From a bacterium (GTDB lineage: Bacteria; Spirochaetota; Spirochaetia; Treponematales; Rectinemataceae), in assembly GCA_021813065.1 (NCBI GenBank), contig JAKALZ010000047.1, forward strand, positions 1-9,817: 9,817 nt of DNA, read 5' to 3'. Of the stretch, positions 1 through 6,015 are shown in pieces. The notes below the pieces were generated by a model that was not told where the DNA came from, did no database searches, and saw only the letters and a program-made list of their open reading frames with translations. Made by a program: the position numbers and the translations under genes. Each line of letters starts with the position of its first letter. Position 1 is the stretch's first letter.

Positions 1-1
1 G

Positions 2-973
2 GTGCTTAGATTGATTGGCGGATTCGAGGAACCAGACAGCGGATCGATCGCGATCGAGGGACAGGATGTCATTGGACTACCTCCCGACAAACGCCACTGC
101 AACACCGTGTTCCAGAGTTACGCTCTCTTTCCGCACCTCAGCGTATTCGAGAACGTCGCTTTTCCGCTCCGCATCCGAAAGGTGCCACAGCAGCTCGTGC
201 GCGAGAAGGTGTCGCACTATCTCTCGCTTGTGCAGCTCGAGTCGCATGCGCACAAAAAACCTTCGCAACTCTCGGGTGGCCAACGACAGCGTGTGGCAAT
301 CGCGCGCGCGCTCATCAATGAACCCTCGATTCTCCTTCTGGACGAACCGCTTTCCGCGCTCGACGCGAAGCTCCGACAGCACATGCTCATGGAGCTCGAC
401 GCGATTCACGACAAGGTGGGCATCACCTTCATCTATGTGACGCACGATCAGCAGGAAGCGCTCTCGGTGTCCGACCGCATCGCGGTCATGAATATGGGCG
501 AAGTATTGCAGATCGGCACTCCGAAACAGATCTACGAGAATCCCGCGACAGAGTTTGTGGCGCGCTTTATCGGAGAAACCAATGTCTTCAACCTGAAAAT
601 TGCCACCATCGAGGGAACAAAGATCGCGGGAGAGGTCGAGGGACTCGGCACCATGCATGTCGAGGATGAAACCGACGCACAAGCGGGAGAAATGGTACTC
701 GCCACGATTCGACCGGAAAAAATCAGGATTTCCATCGATAAGCCTGACACAAATGGCGGCCGCATCAATGTGCTGCATGCCTTTGTCGCTGAGCCGATCT
801 ACTCAGGTTTTCAAACGAAGTATGTCGTGCAGCTCGACTCGGGGATGCTGGCGACTGTCTACCGGCAGCATGCGAATTGGTCTGAGGGAGTACCCGATAT
901 CGAGTGGAAGGACGATGTCTACCTCTCCTTCTCCGCGGCTGACATGGTGATCGTGGAGACGCACGGCCAATGA
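2..973 (+). CDS. potA: Polyamine ABC transporter ATP-binding protein PotA (5' partial)
   Basis: ATPase subunit of the spermidine/putrescine importer; it hydrolyses ATP on the cytoplasmic face to drive PotB/PotC. The reading frame is open to the left edge, and the first visible residues (LRLIGGFEEPDSG) lie just after where Walker A would be, so roughly 45-50 N-terminal residues, including Walker A, are outside the window. The GTG at base 2 is an internal codon, not a start. Visible in order: Q-loop (TVFQSYALFPH), ABC signature LSGGQRQR (from base 269), Walker B LLLDEPLSALD, H-loop YVTHDQ, and a C-terminal TOBE-type beta region from about base 600. Approach to the stop is through a 4-base ATGA overlap with potB, suggesting translational coupling. 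The potBCD genes downstream make the polyamine assignment firm; a ferric or putrescine-only variant of the same family is the main alternative. Confidence 0.95.
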   Translation: MLRLIGGFEEPDSGSIAIEGQDVIGLPPDKRHCNTVFQSYALFPHLSVFENVAFPLRIRKVPQQLVREKVSHYLSLVQLESHAHKKPSQLSGGQRQRVAIARALINEPSILLLDEPLSALDAKLRQHMLMELDAIHDKVGITFIYVTHDQQEALSVSDRIAVMNMGEVLQIGTPKQIYENPATEFVARFIGETNVFNLKIATIEGTKIAGEVEGLGTMHVEDETDAQAGEMVLATIRPEKIRISIDKPDTNGGRINVLHAFVAEPIYSGFQTKYVVQLDSGMLATVYRQHANWSEGVPDIEWKDDVYLSFSAADMVIVETHGQ

Positions 974-1854
974 AAAAGCATACTGGCCTTCTCTACACAA
1001 TGCCGCAGATCCTTTGGCTTCTCGTGTTTTTTGCCGCGCCGCTCTGTATCATCATCGCGTACTCATTTCTACGAAAAGGGCTGTACGGCGGTGTCGAGCC
1101 GCAATTGAGCCTCGATGCCTACACCGCGATGGCGAACCCGAATATTCTGCTCGTTACGTGGCGGACTCTAAAAATATCCATCATCGCGACCGCCCTGACA
1201 CTCCTCATCGCGCTGCCCTGCGGCTACAGCATCGCCCGCTCGAAGAATCAGGCAATACGTCTCTTTCTGGTGATCGTGCCTTTCTGGACGAATTTCCTCG
1301 TGAGAATCTACGCCTGGATCGCCATACTCGGCAACGAAGGGTTCCTCAACGATATCCTCAAGGCTTTGCATCTCACTTCGACTGGGGTCCAGTTTCTCTA
1401 CAACCAGACCGCGGTCATCCTCGTGCTCGTCTACATGTATCTTCCCTACGCGATTCTTCCGCTCTTTTCCACGATCGACAAATTCGACTTCACGCTGCTC
1501 GACGCGGCGCGCGATCTCGGCGCGACCAAATTTCAGTCCTATGTCCGCGTGCTTCTCCCCAACATCAAGAGCGGGCTCGTCACTGCGGGGCTCTTTACGT
1601 TTGTGCCTATATTTGGCGCGTATGCCGTGCCGCTTCTCGTCGGAGGCAAGGACTCGTACATGCTCGGCAATATCATCGCCGATCAGCTCACCAAGACACG
1701 GAATTGGCCGCTCGCCTCATCGATCTCGATGACGGTTACCGTGCTCACCACAGGGCTCGTGTTTCTCATCGCGCTGCGGAAGCCTCGTGAGCAGAAGCAA
1801 GTCTTTGACGCGGATCCGCTTCTCCTGCAGCCTGTTCAGGCGGGAAAGAGGTAA
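970..1854 (+). CDS. potB: Polyamine ABC transporter permease PotB
   Basis: Inner-membrane permease subunit, 294 residues, close to the usual family length of about 275-300. The N-terminus gives a first membrane helix (LYTMPQILWLLVFFAAPL), and about six hydrophobic segments follow, as expected for a BPD_transp_1 domain. The cytoplasmic EAA loop that docks on the ATPase is seen as DAARDLGATKFQ, beginning at residue 178, followed by VRVLLPNIKSGL. The start ATG overlaps the potA stop (ATGA) and has only a weak Shine-Dalgarno, so translation is probably coupled to potA. With PotC it forms the heterodimeric channel. The B (rather than C) assignment rests on gene order and on resemblance to PotB-type N-termini. 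Confidence 0.93.
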   Translation: MKKHTGLLYTMPQILWLLVFFAAPLCIIIAYSFLRKGLYGGVEPQLSLDAYTAMANPNILLVTWRTLKISIIATALTLLIALPCGYSIARSKNQAIRLFLVIVPFWTNFLVRIYAWIAILGNEGFLNDILKALHLTSTGVQFLYNQTAVILVLVYMYLPYAILPLFSTIDKFDFTLLDAARDLGATKFQSYVRVLLPNIKSGLVTAGLFTFVPIFGAYAVPLLVGGKDSYMLGNIIADQLTKTRNWPLASSISMTVTVLTTGLVFLIALRKPREQKQVFDADPLLLQPVQAGKR

Positions 1855-1857
1855 GCG

Positions 1858-2736
1858 ATGATACACACCCACAAAAAACCGAGCGCGCTGCGTATCGCAC
1901 TCCTCTGGAAAACGAGGCGCATGCTCCGTCGGGGTGGAGCGGCCGCGAAAAAGTTCATGCCAGCTCGATCCTCGCTCTCAAATGTGATTTATTGGGTGGT
2001 GATCGCTTTTCTCTTTTTACCGCTCTTCGTGCTTTTATTCTACTCTTTCAACGCAGGCCGACAGACGACGTGGCAAGGTTTCTCAACAGTCTGGTATCAG
2101 AAGCTTGTGATGGAGTCGCCTGAACTCTGGCACGCGTTCTTCAACTCGATCACGATCGCCTTAGGTTCGGCCCTTATGGCAACCGCGATAGGCACGCTCG
2201 CCGCGGTGGGCACCGCCCGGTACTCCTTTAAACTCAAGAATTTTGTTTCAACGATGAGTTTTGTACCGATGATACTCCCCGAGATTGTCGTCGGAGTTTC
2301 TCTGCTCATTTTCTTTGCGGGGGTAGGGCTTCGGCTCGGTCTCGTGACCGTGTGGATCGCGCATACGACCTTCAACCTTCCCTTCGTGTATCTGCTCGTC
2401 TCGGCGCGGCTCGAGGAGTCCGACCCGAGCATCGTCGAAGCGGGACGCGATCTCGGCGCGAACGAATCGCAGATTCTCTTCCGCATCATTCTGCCCATGG
2501 CATTGCCCGGTATTCTGAGCGCTTTTCTCACCGCGGTGACGCTTTCGCTCGAAGATTTCGTGATCACATTCTTCGTGACCGGTCCTGGCGGAACGACGCT
2601 TCCGCTCTACATCTACTCCATGATCCGTTTCGGTGTATCGCCGGTTATCAACTCGCTGTCCGCGGTCATGGTCGCGGGAACGGTGCTCCTCGTGTATCCA
2701 ATGAGAAATTTTCTCAAAGTCTTTGCCGCACACTGA
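1858..2736 (+). CDS. potC: Polyamine ABC transporter permease PotC with basic N-terminal extension
   Basis: Second permease subunit of the polyamine importer, 292 residues. The first hydrophobic helix (VIYWVVIAFLFLPLFVLLFY) starts only near residue 43; a typical PotC is about 260 residues with the first helix close to the N-terminus. The extra 40 or so residues are rich in Lys/Arg, with a KKP near the start and RRMLRR around residues 20-25. The EAA loop is present as EAGRDLGANESQ from residue 194, followed by RIILPMALPG. I kept the ATG three bases after the potB stop because it has a good purine-rich Shine-Dalgarno (aaagagg) at proper spacing. Internal ATGs at 1921 and 1957 would give the more usual length, so the true start is not certain. 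Confidence 0.92.
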   Translation: MIHTHKKPSALRIALLWKTRRMLRRGGAAAKKFMPARSSLSNVIYWVVIAFLFLPLFVLLFYSFNAGRQTTWQGFSTVWYQKLVMESPELWHAFFNSITIALGSALMATAIGTLAAVGTARYSFKLKNFVSTMSFVPMILPEIVVGVSLLIFFAGVGLRLGLVTVWIAHTTFNLPFVYLLVSARLEESDPSIVEAGRDLGANESQILFRIILPMALPGILSAFLTAVTLSLEDFVITFFVTGPGGTTLPLYIYSMIRFGVSPVINSLSAVMVAGTVLLVYPMRNFLKVFAAH

Positions 2737-2751
2737 GTGGGTGCGGACTTC

Positions 2752-2758
2752 AAGGAGG
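2752..2758 (+). promoter_or_regulatory. Strong Shine-Dalgarno for potD
   Basis: The sequence aaggagg ends six bases before the ATG at 2765. It decides the potD start: the open frame extends upstream to a TTG at 2723 inside potC, but that would put a charged stretch in front of the lipoprotein signal. A stronger ribosome site than those of potB and potC fits the need for excess binding protein over permease. Confidence 0.8.
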
Positions 2759-2764
2759 CGCGCA

Positions 2765-3817
2765 ATGGATAAATTGCGAAAGGTGATTCTGGATGTGTCG
2801 GGCTTTCTCCTCGTGTCGCTCGTGCTCCTGCTTAGCGGGTGCGGCGGTGGACAGTCGAAAACGCTCTACATCTTCAACTGGACCTACTATACGCCGGATT
2901 CCGTGATCCAGAAGTTCGAGAAGGAATATGGCGTCAAAGTGGTGTACGACACCTTCGCCTCCAATGAAGAGATGTTCGCAAAGCTCAAGGCTGGTGGCGC
3001 GAACTACGACATTACCTTCCCGTCGGGCGATTACGTATCGATTATGATTAAAGAAAACATGCTCGAGAAAATCGACAAATCCAAGCTGAAAAATTTCGCG
3101 AACATCGATCCGAAGGTCTTGGAGCAGTGCGACTTCGATCCGGGAAACCAGTACTCGATTCCGTACTATCTGGGAGCCGCGGGCGTGGCGGTCAACAAGA
3201 CGAAAGTGGCTTCCTACGAGAAATCTTGGTCGATCTTTGCGAGAAAGGATCTCGCCAATCGCATGATCATGCTGGATGACATGCGTGAGGTCATGGGCGA
3301 CGCGCTCAAGTATCTCGGGTACTCGGTTAATACGGTCGATCAGAAACAGATCGATGAAGCCCGCGACCTCATCAACAAGGTGTGGAAGCCCAATCTCCTC
3401 AAGTTTGACGCTGAAGCCTTCGCGAAGAGTTTCGCGGCGGGAGAAGTGTGGGTGGCCCAGGGTTACGCTGAGTCCATTTTCGCCGAGGTCGATAAAGCGA
3501 ACTGGAATACGGTCGATTTCTTTATTCCGAAGGAGGGAGGACCGAGTTATCTTGACTCTATGGTCATCCTCAAAGGTTCGAAGAACAAGGATCTCGCGCT
3601 CAAGTTTATCGATTTTATCCAGCGGCCCGACATCTATGCCGAATTCTGCGATTACTTCGGGTTCCCCTCGACAGTGAATGTTCCCGCGCGCGCGCTTAAA
3701 AAGGGTGAGTCGTGGTATCGACCCGAAGATCTTTTAAACTGCGAACTCAAGAAGGATGTGGGTGCGGATCTTGAAAAGTATAACGCCGCGTGGCAAACGA
3801 TACGCGTCGGGAAATAG
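2765..3817 (+). CDS. potD: Polyamine-binding lipoprotein PotD
   Basis: Extracytoplasmic substrate-binding component of the polyamine importer, 350 residues. The N-terminus is a lipoprotein signal: MDKLRK, a hydrophobic core, and lipobox LSGC with Cys26 as the probable lipidated residue. This fits a membrane-anchored receptor as in spirochaetes, rather than the soluble PotD of E. coli. By eye alignment to E. coli PotD, the polyamine pocket is largely kept: NWTYY (W39, Y42), DDMREV (D172, E175, matching Asp168/Glu171), W229 and D264 (matching Asp257). The position of E. coli Trp255 is Tyr262 here (motif GGPSYLDS), which may shift preference between putrescine and spermidine. It is the last gene of the operon; the stop TAG is followed by hairpins. 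Substrate choice within the polyamines is inferred only. Confidence 0.95.
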   Translation: MDKLRKVILDVSGFLLVSLVLLLSGCGGGQSKTLYIFNWTYYTPDSVIQKFEKEYGVKVVYDTFASNEEMFAKLKAGGANYDITFPSGDYVSIMIKENMLEKIDKSKLKNFANIDPKVLEQCDFDPGNQYSIPYYLGAAGVAVNKTKVASYEKSWSIFARKDLANRMIMLDDMREVMGDALKYLGYSVNTVDQKQIDEARDLINKVWKPNLLKFDAEAFAKSFAAGEVWVAQGYAESIFAEVDKANWNTVDFFIPKEGGPSYLDSMVILKGSKNKDLALKFIDFIQRPDIYAEFCDYFGFPSTVNVPARALKKGESWYRPEDLLNCELKKDVGADLEKYNAAWQTIRVGK

Positions 3818-3826
3818 GAGTGCTGG

Positions 3827-3855
3827 CGCACCGCGCGGCGATGCCGCGTGGCGTG
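3827..3855 (+). other. GC-rich hairpin after potD
   Basis: An inverted repeat with a 9-bp stem (3831-3839 with 3843-3851, one G-T pair) and a 3-base loop, extended by three more pairs below one A-C mismatch. It begins 9 bases after the potD stop and lacks a following T-run, so it is not by itself a classical intrinsic terminator. It may block 3' exonucleases or help the terminator just downstream. Confidence 0.45.
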
Positions 3856-3872
3856 AATGCTCCCAGGGCACA

Positions 3873-3907
3873 AAAGAGGCTGTCCTCATATAGAGGGCAG
3901 CCCCTTT
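3873..3907. terminator. Probable bidirectional intrinsic terminator between potD and the rhodanese gene
   Basis: Left arm 3873-3887 pairs with right arm 3893-3907 over 15 positions, with one A-C mismatch and one G-T pair, around the loop ATATA. The outer pairs are A-T, so the stem is flanked by a CCCCTTTA tail on the plus strand and by CTCTTTTG on the minus strand. It lies between two converging operons (potABCD and the CoA-disulfide reductase/rhodanese pair), where a shared terminator is expected. The T-runs are short, so its efficiency is uncertain. Confidence 0.7.
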
Positions 3908-3931
3908 ATCGCGAAGCGGCGAGCTCATCGC

Positions 3932-4207
3932 TTAGTAGTTGGGCATGTCGTACAGACCACCCGCATTGATTACCTTGCCAAACCCGAGTGTCTTCAAAAT
4001 GCGCGCCGCATACGCCGAACGCGCTCCCGAAGCGCAGTAGACTACCACAGGCTGATCTTTCTTGATTTCACCCGCGCGGTGCATAATTTCGTTGACAGGA
4101 ATGCAGATCGCGTTGGGGTAATGCTCCTCTTCGTACTCTTCAAAGGTTCTCACATCGACGATTGTGGCGCCGCTCTTTATGAGCTCTTCAATAGGATTGA
4201 GTGCCAT
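3932..4207 (-). CDS. Single-domain rhodanese (sulfurtransferase)
   Basis: A 91-residue cytoplasmic single-domain rhodanese of GlpE/PspE-like size. Family members carry a persulfide on a loop cysteine and pass sulfane sulfur to thiols or cyanide. Visible: the N-terminal IVDVRTFEEYEEEHYP block typical of the fold, and the active loop VVVYCASGARS, with catalytic Cys58 and the usual Gly/Arg/Ser. The start ATG is three bases after the stop of the upstream flavoprotein gene, with a GGGAG-type Shine-Dalgarno inside that gene's last codons, so the two are co-transcribed and probably coupled. There is no signal peptide. The fused rhodanese domain of the upstream partner lacks its Cys, so this protein may supply the active site in trans. 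The physiological sulfur donor and acceptor are unknown. Confidence 0.93.
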   Translation of the reverse strand: MALNPIEELIKSGATIVDVRTFEEYEEEHYPNAICIPVNEIMHRAGEIKKDQPVVVYCASGARSAYAARILKTLGFGKVINAGGLYDMPNY

Positions 4208-4210
4208 GAT

Positions 4211-5872
4211 TCATTCTCCCTCTTCAATTATTTCATGAGCCTCAGGCAAAAGCCGCAGACTCGTAAATCCACCGCTCACATAGCTGATTTCATTTTTCTT
4301 TCGCTGGATGAGCTGACGGTACGCGAGATGACCCTCGAACCCGGCCTTCGAAACGATGAGGAGCGCGCCCTCAGGGATCTCATCCATTCTATCGCGGAGC
4401 TCATCGACCGGCATGTGAGCGCTGCCCGCGATGTGGCCGCCCAGGTACTCCATGTAGGTGCGTACATCGAGCACGGTCGCCTTGTTCTCTTTAATGATCG
4501 AAAGCGCTTCCTGCGCGCTCACAAAGCGCGAGAAACCTTGGGCATCGTTGAGCGCCGCGAAGGATGCCATCTGCATCGGATCGTTCGCGCTGGAGTAGGG
4601 CGGCGCGTAGGACAGGTCGATCGAGGCGATATCGTCAAGGCTAAGACCCGCGTACACCGCGATCGCGAGCACGTCGATGCGCTTCTCGACACCCTGCTTG
4701 CCGAACGCCTGGGCACCGAGAATCTTTCCATCGGTTTTCGTGTAGACGATTTTGAGGCTCAGGTCTTCATAGCCCGGGAAATACGTCGCGTGGTGAGCCT
4801 TGTGGATCGTCACCGCCCGCGCATCGATGCCCGCGGAGCGAGCCGCTTTCTCGGAGAGCCCTGTCATCGCGAATGTATAATCCATCACCTTGACCACAGA
4901 AGTGCCCATAGCGCCTGAATATCGCATCGAACCGCCCAGCGCGTTCGTCGCGGCGATCCGTCCCTGTCTGTTGGCGGGGCCGGCGAGAGGAATGCGCACT
5001 TTCGCTCCATCGGGCCTTCTCGTCACCTCAACCATATCGCCTGCGGCGTAGATGTCGGGGTCGTTGGTTTTCATATATTCATCGACTGCGAGCCCATTCG
5101 AGGTACCGATGGTGAGCCCGGCTTTGCGCGCGAGATCGAGGTTCGGGCGAACACCCACCGCGAGCAGCACAAGATCAGCGAGCAACTCGCTGCCGTCGCT
5201 CAGTCGGACCTTGCGCGTGTTCCAATCGATGCCTACGAGCGATTTGCCGGTGATTGTGGAGACGCCATGCTCCGCCATAGCCTGCGCGATCTGCGCTCCG
5301 AATTCAGGGTCGGCGGGAGGCATGACCTGGTTCATCAGTTCGACTATGGTTGTGGTGATTCCGCGAGCGTTGAAGGCCTCCGCGGCCTCGAGTCCGATAA
5401 AACCGCCTCCGACGACGATCGCCGTCTTTGGCGCGTAATCCTTTATGAAGGCCTCGATCCGATCGGTATCGGGAATGGTCCAAAGACTGAAGACATTCGG
5501 GCTCTCCAGTCCTTCGATCTGTGGCCGGATGGGACTTCCGCCTAGGGCGAGAATGAGTTTGTCGTAAAAAATCGTCGAGTCGCCATCCTTTGTCTTTAAA
5601 AGGACCTGCTTCTGCTGTCTGTCGAGCCCTACGGCCTCGGTGTTGAGCATGACATTTACCCTGTAGCGGGCAAAGAAACCTTCGGCGGTCTGCAGTATGA
5701 GCTGTCCCCGACGTTTGATATCGCCTGAGATGCGGTAAGGAAGACCGCAGTTCGCGAAAGAAACATAGGGACCCTTTTCTATAATGGTGATTTCCGCGTT
5801 TTCATCTATTCTGCGCGCTCTCGCGGCTGCTGTCGCGCCTGCCGCTACGCCGCCAATTATGACGAGTTTCAT
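4211..5872 (-). CDS. CoA-disulfide reductase-like flavoprotein fused to a Cys-less rhodanese domain
   Basis: FAD- and NAD(P)H-dependent reductase of the CoA-disulfide/polysulfide reductase family, 553 residues, cytoplasmic. N-terminal FAD Rossmann motif GGVAAGATAAARARR (about residues 7-21); redox Cys42 in SFANCGLPY, the single active cysteine of CoADR/NADH oxidase relatives; NAD(P)H-binding motif VVGGGFIGLEAAEA near residues 153-166; YAAGD for FAD; dimerisation domain with YAPPYSSA, containing the conserved tyrosine. A rhodanese domain occupies about residues 450-545 (keeping LDVRTYMEY), but its active-loop cysteine is Ser508 (IVSKAGFEG, codon at 4349-4351). I chose ATG 5872 because GGAGGT lies just upstream; a TTG at 5884 would overlap that site. 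Likely substrates are CoA disulfide, CoA persulfide or polysulfide; the sequence cannot tell which. It is first in an operon with the stand-alone rhodanese. Confidence 0.93.
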   Translation of the reverse strand: MKLVIIGGVAAGATAAARARRIDENAEITIIEKGPYVSFANCGLPYRISGDIKRRGQLILQTAEGFFARYRVNVMLNTEAVGLDRQQKQVLLKTKDGDSTIFYDKLILALGGSPIRPQIEGLESPNVFSLWTIPDTDRIEAFIKDYAPKTAIVVGGGFIGLEAAEAFNARGITTTIVELMNQVMPPADPEFGAQIAQAMAEHGVSTITGKSLVGIDWNTRKVRLSDGSELLADLVLLAVGVRPNLDLARKAGLTIGTSNGLAVDEYMKTNDPDIYAAGDMVEVTRRPDGAKVRIPLAGPANRQGRIAATNALGGSMRYSGAMGTSVVKVMDYTFAMTGLSEKAARSAGIDARAVTIHKAHHATYFPGYEDLSLKIVYTKTDGKILGAQAFGKQGVEKRIDVLAIAVYAGLSLDDIASIDLSYAPPYSSANDPMQMASFAALNDAQGFSRFVSAQEALSIIKENKATVLDVRTYMEYLGGHIAGSAHMPVDELRDRMDEIPEGALLIVSKAGFEGHLAYRQLIQRKKNEISYVSGGFTSLRLLPEAHEIIEEGE

Positions 5873-5876
5873 CGCA

Positions 5877-5882
5877 ACCTCC
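5877..5882 (-). promoter_or_regulatory. Shine-Dalgarno of the CoA-disulfide reductase gene
   Basis: GGAGGT on the minus strand, four bases upstream of the ATG at 5872. It fixes that ATG as the start, rejects the upstream in-frame TTG, and sits directly next to the palindrome at 5884-5901. Confidence 0.8.
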
Positions 5883-5883
5883 A

Positions 5884-5901
5884 ATATATAATATTATATA
5901 T
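5884..5901. promoter_or_regulatory. 18-bp perfect AT palindrome, operator-like
   Basis: ATATATAATATTATATAT reads identically on both strands. It covers the -10 element and the expected transcription start of the CoA-disulfide reductase promoter and abuts its ribosome site, the usual position of a repressor operator. Its half sites resemble the 7-base arms of PerR/Fur-type boxes but abut with no central base (7-0-7 rather than 7-1-7), so the regulator family is a guess. An AT-rich promoter can also contain such symmetry by chance. Confidence 0.45.
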
Positions 5902-5923
5902 ATAAATTTCATAATATAGTCAA
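5893..5923 (-). promoter_or_regulatory. Sigma-70 type promoter for the CoA-disulfide reductase/rhodanese operon
   Basis: On the minus strand a TTGACT -35 element (5923-5918) is followed at 17 bp by TATATA (5900-5895), or at 19 bp by a perfect TATAAT (5898-5893). The start would fall near 5886-5888, leaving a very short leader of about 15 bases before the ATG at 5872. The element stands in an AT-rich island within otherwise GC-rich DNA. Confidence 0.7.
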
Positions 5924-6015
5924 GACCCGCTCAATGCCTTTCATTGAAAATAGCGGAAATGCCTTGCCGCATTGCCATACTCGTGAGCCTGGGATACAAC
6001 AATCGCATGCGCGAT

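Noticed and set aside
77..778. Minus-strand open frame (233 codons) across potA
   Set aside because: Antisense to a well-supported ATPase gene; the composition looks like a shadow frame and no motif is recognisable.
1014..1790. Plus-strand open frame (258 codons) within potB in another frame
   Set aside because: Arg-rich shadow of a clear permease gene; no motif and no ribosome site.
1501..2466. Shared CGCGATCTCGGCGCGA string in potB and potC as a DNA repeat
   Set aside because: Explained by the conserved EAA-loop coding sequence (RDLGA) of the two related permeases.
2723..2764. TTG start giving a longer PotD
   Set aside because: It lies inside potC, would put charged residues before the lipoprotein signal, and ignores the strong ribosome site before ATG 2765.
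3857..4918. Long plus-strand open frame (353 codons) opposite the flavoprotein and rhodanese genes
   Set aside because: It lies antisense to two genes with clear family motifs, has an Arg/His-rich composition typical of an opposite-strand shadow, and has no ribosome site.
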